From Hyphomicrobiales bacterium (GTDB lineage: Bacteria > Pseudomonadota > Alphaproteobacteria > Rhizobiales > Beijerinckiaceae), in contig PLUH01000390.1 in the NCBI GenBank assembly GCA_003164825.1, positions 14,829 through 20,701 on the forward strand: a stretch of 5,873 bases of DNA. The letters run 5' to 3'. The translations under genes and the position numbers were made by a program. The notes below the pieces were generated by a model. It was not told the DNA's origin and searched no databases. It saw nothing but the letters and a program-made list of their open reading frames with translations. Below, piece after piece: positions 1 through 5,873 of the stretch (position 1 is its first letter; the number at the start of each line of letters is the position of its first letter).

Positions 1-408
<408 letters not shown>

Positions 409-537
409 AGCGGGGCGGGCGCCGTTCAGCCAGACCGAGGCAGCGGCACGTCAACTCGACTGCACGCTGAATGGGCCGTCTTGGCCAAGACCGAGGCGAC
501 CTATCGGGCGGCGCTGAACTGATCCGCCGCCTCCTTG
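409..537. other. Convergent intergenic spacer scoB / DUF1501 gene
   Basis: This 129-base spacer lies between two convergent genes. Apart from the ScoB tail copy it holds only weak structure. A 6-bp inverted repeat (TTCAGC 425-430, GCTGAA 466-471) has a 35-base spacer. A 5-bp stem (528-532 with 540-544) overlaps the stop codon of the DUF1501 gene. I see no convincing U-tract terminator. Confidence 0.5.
487..519 (+). repeat. Copy 2 of the scoB tail segment, beyond the stop codon
   Basis: These bases read KTEATYRAALN in the scoB frame, followed at once by TGA (520-522). There are four base differences from 346-378, in three codons: AGC to ACC, GTC to GCG, and the silent GCC to GCG. The frame between the scoB TAG and this copy has no stop. 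A shorter match, the 10-mer AGACCGAGGC, is also present at 432-441, but one base out of phase. The segment looks like a remnant of a tail duplication or of a second scoB-like gene. It has no start signal of its own and is probably not translated unless the TAG is read through. Confidence 0.6.
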
Positions 538-1782
538 TTAGGCGACGAGCGCCTTCATCGGCGCTACGCCAGCGCTATCGGGGAAGATGACCTCGGAGAG
601 CGTCTTTGATGACAGCCCGAATTGGTCGGCCAACAGGCCCTTGAGCACGCCGCGCAGATCGGCGGTGGGATAGAGGTCGCGGCCCTCGTAAAGGCGCTCG
701 GCCTTGAGGCTCGGCCAGTCCGCGATCACCCGGCCGCCGGCGAGCGCGCCGCCGGCAAGGAGCGCGGCCGTCGCCGTGCCATGGTCGGTGCCGTGGGTGC
801 CGTTGACGCGAACGGTGCGGCCGAATTCGGTGATCGCGACGACGACCGTGTCCGCCCAGGCGTCGCCGAGGTCGGTCTCGAAAGCGTCGAAGGCGGCGTC
901 GAGCCCCTGGAGGCGCTGGGCGAGCACGCCTTGCGCCGCGCCCTCGTTCTGATGGGTGTCGAAACCGTCGAAGGCCAGCGCCGCGATCCGCGGCCCGTCG
1001 GGCGCCGCAAGGAGGCGGGCGGCGCCCTCCGCCGCGAGGCGCATTTGTTCGACCGCGCCGCCATAGTGAGGCTTCCTCGCGGGATCGCCCGACGAACTTT
1101 CTGAGGCGACTTTCTCCGCCGCGAGCGCGGCGCTGAGCTGCTGGCCAAGCGGGGGATCGCGATGGGCGTAGAGATCGAGCACTCGCTCTGTGAGATCGCT
1201 GTTCGCCGGCCCGACGCCGCCTGGCGGGGCCCAGCCGAGCGCCGGGGCCGGTCCGCGGATGATGAGCGGCGCCGTCGCGCCGACCCCGAGCGCGCGGCGC
1301 GAGGCGGAGGCGGGGAGCGCGCCCAAGGTCCGGTTGAGCCAGCCGCTCTCGGTGCGCCCCGGCTTCGGATTGCCGCTCTCCAGCACGTCCTGGCCGTCGA
1401 AATGCGAGCGGTCGCGGTAGCCCGTCGCCACCGCATGGACGACCGCCGCATGCTTCTGATCATACATGCGCCTGAAGGCGACAAGTGAGGGGTGGGCGGC
1501 GAAGAAGCCGTCGAGCGGCAGGGCGGCGCGTTCGCCGGACGCGGCGAAGGCGAGATCGCCGTGGAGCGCCGCATAGTCCGGATCGCCGACCGGCGGAATG
1601 GCGGACAAGCCGTCGACCGCGCCGCGCAGGATCACGACCACGAGCCGCGGATCGCGCGCTCCCGCCGCGCTCGCCGGCGCGCTCCAGAACCCGGCCCCGC
1701 ACAGGGCGCTCGCGCCAAGCGCGCCCGCGGCGCGGACCAGGGCTCGGCGGGAGATCGCAAGTTCCGATCGGTTTCGGATCAT
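538..1782 (-). CDS. DUF1501 family protein, Tat-exported
   Basis: A 414-residue protein ending at TAA (540-538). The N-terminus has a twin-arginine signal: SRRALVR at residues 11-17, a hydrophobic Ala/Gly stretch at about 18-34, and a likely cleavage site after APASA (residue 39). Family hallmarks are intact: LRGAVDGLS (52-60), RSHFDGQDVLESG (125-137), FDGFDTHQNEG (271-281), TEFGRTV (318-324) and GTDHGTATAALLAGG (331-345). DUF1501 proteins resemble the alkaline phosphatase/sulfatase fold; Asp275/His277 and Asp333/His334 are plausible metal ligands, but substrate and reaction are unknown. The start is chosen from GGAG (1792-1789), six bases before ATG 1782; an in-frame ATG at 1788 overlaps the upstream TGA as ATGA but has no spacing to that site. 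A longer upstream reading would overlap the DUF1800 coding sequence and bury the Tat signal. Translation is probably coupled to DUF1800. Confidence 0.93.
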   Translation of the reverse strand: MIRNRSELAISRRALVRAAGALGASALCGAGFWSAPASAAGARDPRLVVVILRGAVDGLSAIPPVGDPDYAALHGDLAFAASGERAALPLDGFFAAHPSLVAFRRMYDQKHAAVVHAVATGYRDRSHFDGQDVLESGNPKPGRTESGWLNRTLGALPASASRRALGVGATAPLIIRGPAPALGWAPPGGVGPANSDLTERVLDLYAHRDPPLGQQLSAALAAEKVASESSSGDPARKPHYGGAVEQMRLAAEGAARLLAAPDGPRIAALAFDGFDTHQNEGAAQGVLAQRLQGLDAAFDAFETDLGDAWADTVVVAITEFGRTVRVNGTHGTDHGTATAALLAGGALAGGRVIADWPSLKAERLYEGRDLYPTADLRGVLKGLLADQFGLSSKTLSEVIFPDSAGVAPMKALVA

Positions 1783-1784
1783 CG

Positions 1785-3284
1785 TCATCTCCGTTGGAAT
1801 TCGGGCGCCATGAACAGAAGCGCCAGCGCCTGCTCGCGCGATTCGGCGCGCGTAATCGCCTCGCTCGTCTCCCCAGAAGCCGTGTCGCCGAGGACCGCCT
1901 TCATGGCCGCCAGCGGATCGGCTGGGGCATGCATCCGCTGTCCCATGAACCAGGCGAGATCGAGCCGGGACTTCATGCCTTCCGGCGAGGACCAGGCGTC
2001 GCTCAGATCGGAAAAACCGTTGGGGCCCGCGGGCCGCCATAGGGGCATGCCGAGCAGGTTGAGCGCCTGGAGGTAGAGCCCCGGGTCGGACGGGACGTAA
2101 TCAGTCGCGCGCGCCGCGCCGACCACGAATTCGAGCGGGCTTCGTATCTTGGTCGGCTTCGCGCGCCACGCGCGATCGTCCGCGACCAAAGCGGAAACGA
2201 CCACGGCAAGGTCGCCGTCGCTGTCGCGGAATTTGACCGCCAGCGCGTCGACGAGATCGGCAGGGGGGTCGTCGGCGACGAAATGGCGCACGAGCTTGGT
2301 CGCGATATGCCCCGCCGTCGCCCGATGGCGGGCGAGATCGTCGAGCGCCGCGCGCCCCTGCTCGGCGCCGGCCTCCGCATAGGTCTTGCCAAGGAGCGTG
2401 CGCTGGCCCGGCTCATGCCAATTGGGTTTGAACAGGAACGAGCCGATCGCGCCCGCCTCGCTCTCGGGGCCGGCAACGCTCCAGCCGGTCAGGATGCGCG
2501 CGAACTCGGTGACGTCGGCCTGCGTATAGCCGGAGCCGACGCCGAGCGTATGAAGCTCCAGAATTTCGCGAGCCAGATTCTCGTTCAGCCCCTTACCGGC
2601 AAATAGTCCGGGCGGCGCATTGGGACCGACCGAGTTTTGGTTGTCGAGGTAAAGGATCATCGCCGGGTGGGACTCGGCGGCGCGCAACAGCGCGGCGAAC
2701 TTGCCAAGGACATTCGGGCGGATCGCCTCGCGCTCGAACGGCCCGGCGGCGGCGCGCAACTCCGCACTCTTGGCGACCGACACGGCGAAATGGTTCGACC
2801 AGAAGGCGACGAGCCGCTCGACCAAGCCCAGGCGCGCTTGCAACTGCTTTTGAAGCCGCGCGACGGCCTCCGCCCGAAACAAAGCCTGCTCGACCTGAGG
2901 CTGCGGCTTTGGCGATTCTGGCGCGGCCTCCCGCGGCGCCCCGGACTGGCCGGCCGCCATGGGTGTCATCGAGGCTCCTTCGGGCGGCGCCGGCCCCAGC
3001 GGCGCCATGGACGGGACGACCGGCGGCGGCGCTTTGGGGGGCGCCATCGCCATACTCATGCGTTCGGCGCGCTTCCGCTGCTGATCGAGGTAATAGGCTT
3101 GCAGGGCCGCCGGTCCGGACGGCGGCGGGCGATCGCGAATCAACGCGACATTGGCGGTCCACAATTCCTCAAGCAGAAACCCGCGCGGATCACCCGCGGC
3201 GGCGGCGAGGTCGCCCGGACGCGCGCCGAACCCGAAACGATTGAAGGCTGTCACCGCCCCAGCGAGATCAGGGCCGATCGTCAT
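1785..3284 (-). CDS. DUF1800 family protein
   Basis: A 499-residue protein ending at TGA (1787-1785). Visible family blocks are FNRFGFGARPGDL (14-26), ERLVAFWSNHFAVS (156-169, the W-x-NHF hallmark), NENLAREILELHTLG (234-248), GYTQADVTEFARILTGWSV (252-270), FKPNWHEPG (285-293), a GPNGFSD/W segment (420-431) and LALLFMAPEFQRR at the end. Residues 76-130 form a Pro/Ala/Met-rich insert, likely disordered. The start is secure: GAGG at 3293-3290 lies five bases before ATG 3284, and an in-frame TAG at 3323-3321 precedes it with no other ATG, GTG or TTG between. That N-terminus has no signal peptide, unlike the Tat-bearing DUF1501 partner encoded next. Members of this family are often found beside DUF1501 genes; their biochemical role is not established, and I assign none. 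It is the first gene of the pair. Confidence 0.93.
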   Translation of the reverse strand: MTIGPDLAGAVTAFNRFGFGARPGDLAAAAGDPRGFLLEELWTANVALIRDRPPPSGPAALQAYYLDQQRKRAERMSMAMAPPKAPPPVVPSMAPLGPAPPEGASMTPMAAGQSGAPREAAPESPKPQPQVEQALFRAEAVARLQKQLQARLGLVERLVAFWSNHFAVSVAKSAELRAAAGPFEREAIRPNVLGKFAALLRAAESHPAMILYLDNQNSVGPNAPPGLFAGKGLNENLAREILELHTLGVGSGYTQADVTEFARILTGWSVAGPESEAGAIGSFLFKPNWHEPGQRTLLGKTYAEAGAEQGRAALDDLARHRATAGHIATKLVRHFVADDPPADLVDALAVKFRDSDGDLAVVVSALVADDRAWRAKPTKIRSPLEFVVGAARATDYVPSDPGLYLQALNLLGMPLWRPAGPNGFSDLSDAWSSPEGMKSRLDLAWFMGQRMHAPADPLAAMKAVLGDTASGETSEAITRAESREQALALLFMAPEFQRR

Positions 3285-3313
3285 TGTCGCCTCGTCGCGC
3301 GCCAGAACGCGCT

Positions 3314-3354
3314 CGTTCCGCTAGCATCGAAGCATGCAAACGCTGAGCGGAACG
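3314..3354. repeat. 9-bp inverted repeat upstream of the DUF1800 gene
   Basis: CGTTCCGCT (3314-3322) is matched perfectly by AGCGGAACG (3346-3354), with a 23-base spacer that contains the palindrome GCATGC (3332-3337). It lies 30-70 bases before the DUF1800 start. It could be an operator with two half-sites or a stem in the 5' leader. I found no convincing -35/-10 pair next to it, so its role is open. Confidence 0.45.
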
Positions 3355-3425
3355 TGAACCGAAAGTGACGATTTGGCGATTTCTGACTGGGATCGCGACC
3401 TTGTGAAGCTTCGTGGACCGCCCGG

Positions 3426-3458
3426 CCGTGCGACGCCTCGGACCGAGACGTCGCACGG
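3426..3458 (-). terminator. Hairpin after the solute-binding protein gene, probable terminator
   Basis: CCGTGCGACG (3426-3435) pairs perfectly with CGTCGCACGG (3449-3458). The 13-base loop can extend the stem further (CTC/GAG pairs at 3437-3439 and 3445-3447). It begins 16 bases past the stop codon of the minus-strand binding-protein gene, the usual place for a terminator. No T-run follows on either strand, so it may act as a U-less terminator or as a 3' end stabiliser. It would separate this gene from the DUF1800 operon. Confidence 0.6.
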
Positions 3459-3474
3459 ACCCCTTAGCGGAAGG

Positions 3475-4683
3475 TTAGTTCTTGAACAGCGGGCAGGTCG
3501 AGTCGGCGAGCTTGCCGAACGCCTCCTCGCCCTTCATCGTCTTGAGGATCTTGTAGAAGTCCCAGTCGCCCTTCGACTCCGCGGGCGTCTTCACCTGAAC
3601 GATGTACATGTCGTGCTCGAGCAGGCCGTCGGCGCGGATGGGGGCGTCCTTGACGAACATGTCGTTGACCCTGGTCTTGTGCAGTTGCTCCATGACCTTG
3701 TCGGCGTCGGTCGTGCCGACCGCCTTGACGGCGTTGAGATAGGTGGTGGTGGCGGAATAGTAGGCCGCCTGGGAGAAGGTCGGCATCTTCTTCGTCTTTT
3801 CGAAGAAACGGTTGGCGAAGGCCCGCGTATCGTCGTTCATGTTCCAGTACCAGGCGGTTGTCAGCACGAGGCCTTGCGCGATGTCGAGACCGACGGCGTG
3901 AACGTCGGTAATGAACACGAGCAGCGCCGCCGGCCGCATGCTCTTGGTGAGGCCGAATTCGGCCGCCGCCTTGAGCGAGTTGGACGTATCGGCGCCGGCG
4001 TTGGCGAGCGCAAGCACCTGCGCGCCGGAGCCCTGCGCCTGAAGCAGGTAGGATGCAAAGTCCGATGTGCCGAGCGGCACGCGCACGTCGCCGACCACGG
4101 TTCCGCCGTTCGCCTTGACGACGCTGGCCGCCGCATTCTCGAGCTGCGTTCCGAAGGCGTAATCCGCAGTGAGGAAGAACCAGCTCTTGCCGCCCTCCTC
4201 GACAATGGTCTTGGCGGTTCCGTTGGCGAGCGCGGTCGTGTCGTAGCCGTAATGGATCATGTAGGGCGTGCAGTCCTTACCGGTCAGCGACGCGCCCGCC
4301 GCGCCGATTGCTATGAACGGGATCTTCTTCTCCTTGGAGGCGGCGGCCATGGCGAGGCTGACGCCGGTGTTGGAGCCGCCGAGCTGCATCGTCAGCCCGC
4401 TGGTGTCGGCCCATTCGCGCAGTTTCTGCCCGGCGATGTCCGGCTTGTTTTGATGGTCGAACGTCAGGACCTCGATCGGTTGCCCGAGCACGGACCCGCC
4501 AAAATCCGCGACCGCCATCTTGAGCGCCTCGACGCCGTTGGGGCCGATGACGTCGGCGTAGGGTCCGGACATGTCGTCGATGTCGCCGATCACGACCTTA
4601 TTGTCGGCGGCCCATGCCGCGCCGGCGGCAAGCGAGGCGCAAAGCGCCCCCGCCAGCATCAAAGTCCGTCTAAGTGATTTCAT
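3475..4683 (-). CDS. ABC transporter substrate-binding protein, branched-chain amino acid (LivK) class
   Basis: A 402-residue periplasmic binding protein ending at TAA (3477-3475). It begins with a Sec signal peptide: MKSLRR, a hydrophobic core at residues 8-21, and a likely cut after GAAWA (25). The mature part starts VVIGDIDDMSGPYADVIGPN (30-49), the typical opening of type I periplasmic binding proteins of the Peripla_BP_6 group. LGGSNTGVSLAMA (101-113) and IPFIAIGAAGASLTG (121-135) follow, the segments that usually shape the ligand pocket. Cys139 and Cys397 are the only mature cysteines and could form a disulfide. The start is chosen for GGGAGG (4695-4690), six bases before ATG 4683; a longer frame to 4794 would bury the signal peptide. 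By family, it captures a small solute for a LivHMGF-type importer, but no permease or ATPase gene is adjacent here, and the ligand cannot be told from the sequence. A promoter is proposed at 4748-4776. Confidence 0.92.
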   Translation of the reverse strand: MKSLRRTLMLAGALCASLAAGAAWAADNKVVIGDIDDMSGPYADVIGPNGVEALKMAVADFGGSVLGQPIEVLTFDHQNKPDIAGQKLREWADTSGLTMQLGGSNTGVSLAMAAASKEKKIPFIAIGAAGASLTGKDCTPYMIHYGYDTTALANGTAKTIVEEGGKSWFFLTADYAFGTQLENAAASVVKANGGTVVGDVRVPLGTSDFASYLLQAQGSGAQVLALANAGADTSNSLKAAAEFGLTKSMRPAALLVFITDVHAVGLDIAQGLVLTTAWYWNMNDDTRAFANRFFEKTKKMPTFSQAAYYSATTTYLNAVKAVGTTDADKVMEQLHKTRVNDMFVKDAPIRADGLLEHDMYIVQVKTPAESKGDWDFYKILKTMKGEEAFGKLADSTCPLFKN

Positions 4684-4712
4684 TCCATTCCTCCCGATTT
4701 CACGGTTCGTCA

Positions 4713-4726
4713 GGCGGCGCGCCGCC
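4713..4726. repeat. 14-bp perfect GC-only palindrome in the binding-protein leader
   Basis: GGCGGCGCGCCGCC is a perfect palindrome about 30 bases before the minus-strand start at 4683, between the proposed transcription start and the ribosome binding site. Directly beside it are a tandem AAGCCC pair (4728-4739) and a GCCCG/CGGGC inverted repeat (4736-4747). It could be a repressor site or a leader structure, but GC-only palindromes of this size can arise by chance in DNA this rich in GC. Confidence 0.35.
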
Positions 4727-4747
4727 AAAGCCCAAGCCCGAGCGGGC

Positions 4748-4776
4748 ATAATGCTTGGCGCCGCGGCGCATGGCAA
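4748..4776 (-). promoter_or_regulatory. Predicted sigma-70 type promoter of the solute-binding protein gene
   Basis: Read on the minus strand, TTGCCA (4776-4771, five of six to TTGACA) is followed by a 17-base spacer and CATTAT (4753-4748, four of six to TATAAT). Transcription would begin near 4741, giving a leader of about 58 bases that contains the 14-bp palindrome and the GGGAGG ribosome binding site. Confidence 0.5.
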
Positions 4777-4800
4777 CCCGCGCTTTAGTCGCACTCGCGC

Positions 4801-4829
4801 TTGGCGGGTCGGCTGCGGGCGCCTATAAA
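4801..4829 (+). promoter_or_regulatory. Predicted sigma-70 type promoter of nth
   Basis: TTGGCG (4801-4806, four of six to TTGACA), a 17-base spacer, then TATAAA (4824-4829, five of six to TATAAT). The last -10 base is seven bases from the A of ATG 4836, so the expected transcription start falls on or beside the start codon. The proposed minus-strand promoter lies back to back with it, 24 bases between their -35 boxes. Confidence 0.5.
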
Positions 4830-4835
4830 TCGCCC

Positions 4836-5549
4836 ATGGCGCGAAAGGAGTCCCGGCAGGCGAGGGCGGCGAGGACCGAGAAGATCTTCGAGCGGTTGGC
4901 TGCCGCCAATCCGGCGCCGAAGGGCGAGCTCAAATACATCAATCCATTCACGCTCCTGGTGGCGGTGGTGCTGTCGGCGCAAACGACCGACGCCGGCGTC
5001 AACAAGGTCACGCCAGCGCTGTTCGCCACCGCCGACACGCCGGAGAAGATGGCGGCGCTTGGCGTCGAGCGGCTTGCCGAGCGAATCAAGACCATCGGGC
5101 TTTATCGGACCAAGGCGAAAAACGTCATCGCGCTTTCGCGGGCGATCGTCGAGCGGCACGGCGGTCAGACGCCGCGCGATCGAGAGGCGCTCGAGGCGCT
5201 GCCCGGCGTCGGGCGCAAGACCGCGAGCATCATTCTCAACATGGTGTTCGACCAGGTGGAGATCGCGGTCGACACCCACATCTTCAGGGTCGCCAACCGC
5301 ACCGGACTTGCGCCCGGGCGCACACCGCGCGAGGTGGAAGATGCGCTCACGGCCAACACGCCGCCGGAGTACAGGAAGGATGCGCACCACTGGCTGCTGC
5401 TGCACGGGCGCTACGTGTGTAAGGCGCGCTCGCCGGCGTGCCCGAAGTGCATCATCCGCGATCTGTGCGAGTATCCGCACAAGACACCCGCGCGCGCCTC
5501 ACCCGCAAAACCGATGCGTCCGGTGCGCCGCCGCCGCGCGCCGCGCTGA
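4836..5549 (+). CDS. nth: Endonuclease III, DNA glycosylase/AP lyase
   Basis: A 237-residue base excision repair enzyme that removes oxidised pyrimidines and cuts the abasic site by beta-elimination. The helix-hairpin-helix LPGVGRKTA spans residues 122-130 with catalytic Lys128. The catalytic aspartate is Asp146 in VDTHIFRV (145-152). A complete iron-sulfur motif C-x6-C-x2-C-x5-C uses Cys195, 202, 205 and 211. INPFTLLVAVVLSAQTTD (35-52) is the family's N-terminal core signature. The length is slightly above the usual 210-220 because of a basic tail, residues 216-237, ending PVRRRRAPR. The frame also has TTG 4755 and ATG 4770 upstream, but those add a hydrophobic leader atypical of the family and overlap the proposed promoters. 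ATG 4836 has no Shine-Dalgarno site; the -10 box seven bases upstream suggests a leaderless message. It is divergent from the binding-protein gene and convergent with the E3 gene. Nearest alternatives, MutY or an AlkA-like enzyme, are excluded by the motif set. Confidence 0.95.
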   Translation: MARKESRQARAARTEKIFERLAAANPAPKGELKYINPFTLLVAVVLSAQTTDAGVNKVTPALFATADTPEKMAALGVERLAERIKTIGLYRTKAKNVIALSRAIVERHGGQTPRDREALEALPGVGRKTASIILNMVFDQVEIAVDTHIFRVANRTGLAPGRTPREVEDALTANTPPEYRKDAHHWLLLHGRYVCKARSPACPKCIIRDLCEYPHKTPARASPAKPMRPVRRRRAPR

Positions 5550-5558
5550 CGCGCGAGC

Positions 5559-5577
5559 TGCGCCGAGTGTCGGCGCA
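5559..5577. terminator. Hairpin between convergent nth and E3 genes, probable two-way terminator
   Basis: TGCGCCGA (5559-5566) pairs perfectly with TCGGCGCA (5570-5577) across a 3-base loop, in the middle of the 36-base gap between the two stop codons. No clear T-run is present on either strand, so termination is inferred from position and stem strength. Confidence 0.6.
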
Positions 5578-5585
5578 CCGCAGCG

Positions 5586-5873
5586 TCACTTCTTCGGCAG
5601 GTACAGATCCGTGAGCGTCCCTTCGAATGCCTCTGCCGCGCCTGCGATGGTCTCGGTGAGCGTCGGATGCGGGTGTATCGTGAGGGCGATGTCGGCGGCG
5701 TCGCAGCCGTTCTCGATCGCCAGCGCGATCTCGCTTATGAGCTCCCCGGCGTTGCTGCCGACGATCCCGCCCCCCAGCACGCGGTGGCTCTCCGGATCGA
5801 ACAGCAGCTTCGTGAGGCCCTCCTCGCGGCCGAGTGACAGCGAGCGGCCGTTGGCCACCCACGGGAACGCGCC
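5586..5873 (-). CDS. lpdA: Dihydrolipoamide dehydrogenase (E3), C-terminal end
   Basis: The last 95 residues of a flavin disulfide reductase, ending at TGA (5588-5586); the rest lies beyond the right edge. The visible part begins GAFPWVANGRSLSLGREEG, continues with TKLLFD and VLGGGIVGSNAGELISEIALA, and ends HPHPTLTE followed by AFEGTLTDLYLPKK. In this family the second histidine of HPHPTLTE and the glutamate that ends it form the catalytic dyad reaching the partner subunit's disulfide, and this region builds the dimer interface. E3 reoxidises dihydrolipoamide of pyruvate, 2-oxoglutarate or branched-chain 2-oxoacid dehydrogenase complexes, passing electrons to NAD+. Which complex it serves cannot be told here; E1/E2 genes would be expected upstream on the minus strand. 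Mercuric or glutathione reductases are less likely, given the HPHPTL tail and the lack of their own C-terminal signatures. Confidence 0.92.
   Translation of the reverse strand, partial: GAFPWVANGRSLSLGREEGLTKLLFDPESHRVLGGGIVGSNAGELISEIALAIENGCDAADIALTIHPHPTLTETIAGAAEAFEGTLTDLYLPKK

Noticed and set aside
414..423. GGCG-GG-CGCC inverted repeat just after scoB as a terminator
   Set aside because: The 4-bp stem with a 2-base loop cannot form a stable hairpin, and no T-run follows.
1783..2040. Extension of the DUF1501 frame upstream to 2040
   Set aside because: It would overlap 250 bases of the DUF1800 coding sequence and place 80-odd low-complexity residues ahead of the Tat signal. The GGAG-supported start explains the protein fully.
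1492..2076. Plus-strand open frames opposite the DUF1501/DUF1800 junction
   Set aside because: They are Arg/Ala/Ser-rich mirrors of the minus-strand genes with no motif or start signal.
3355..3425. Promoter for the DUF1800 operon
   Set aside because: I scanned the minus strand here and found no -35/-10 pair with acceptable spacing, so none is annotated.
3373..4677. 434-codon open frame on the plus strand opposite the solute-binding protein gene
   Set aside because: It is the mirror of a GC-rich gene. Its translation is Arg/Gly/Val/His-rich without any family motif, whereas the minus strand gives a complete binding protein with signal peptide and ribosome binding site.
4755..4835. Longer nth starting at TTG 4755 or ATG 4770
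   Set aside because: It adds a hydrophobic leader that endonuclease III does not have. It also overlaps both proposed promoters and has no ribosome binding site.
4785..5480. 231-codon open frame on the minus strand opposite nth
   Set aside because: Shadow of nth: Arg-rich translation with no recognisable domain, while the plus strand shows every catalytic and cluster residue of endonuclease III.

Overview
This is a GC-rich, densely coded chromosomal window. It probably comes from an alphaproteobacterium, and the order Hyphomicrobiales is a reasonable guess. The guess rests on the composition, the style of the proteins (ScoB, E3, a LivK-type binding protein) and the GC-only hairpins that lack U-tracts. 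I see no insertion sequence, phage gene, CRISPR array, tRNA or rRNA. The window has six protein genes, two of them cut by its edges.

Layout, left to right. (1) 1-408, plus strand: the 3' part of the beta subunit of a succinyl-CoA:3-ketoacid CoA-transferase (ScoB type). Its 3' flank (409-537) carries a diverged, in-frame second copy of the ScoB tail codons. (2) 538-3284, minus strand: a two-gene operon, a DUF1800 protein followed by a DUF1501 protein that carries a Tat signal. The two genes touch at the stop/start junction. (3) 3285-3474: a spacer with a 9-bp inverted repeat upstream of DUF1800 and a strong hairpin just after the next gene. (4) 3475-4683, minus strand: a periplasmic solute-binding protein of the branched-chain amino acid (LivJ/LivK) class, with no permease or ATPase gene beside it here. 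(5) 4684-4835: a compact divergent control region with two credible back-to-back promoters, each with a 17-bp spacer. (6) 4836-5549, plus strand: endonuclease III (nth), possibly read from a leaderless mRNA. (7) 5586-5873, minus strand: the C-terminal end of dihydrolipoamide dehydrogenase (E3), separated from nth by a 36-bp convergent spacer with a perfect hairpin.

The genes belong to unrelated jobs: ketone-body/acyl-CoA metabolism, an exported protein pair of unknown role, solute uptake, base excision repair and 2-oxoacid dehydrogenase. Only DUF1800 and DUF1501 clearly work together. Nothing here is a convincing new system. The most interesting points are the DUF1800/DUF1501 pair, where one partner has a Tat signal and the other has no export signal at all, the duplicated ScoB tail, and the predicted leaderless nth transcript.
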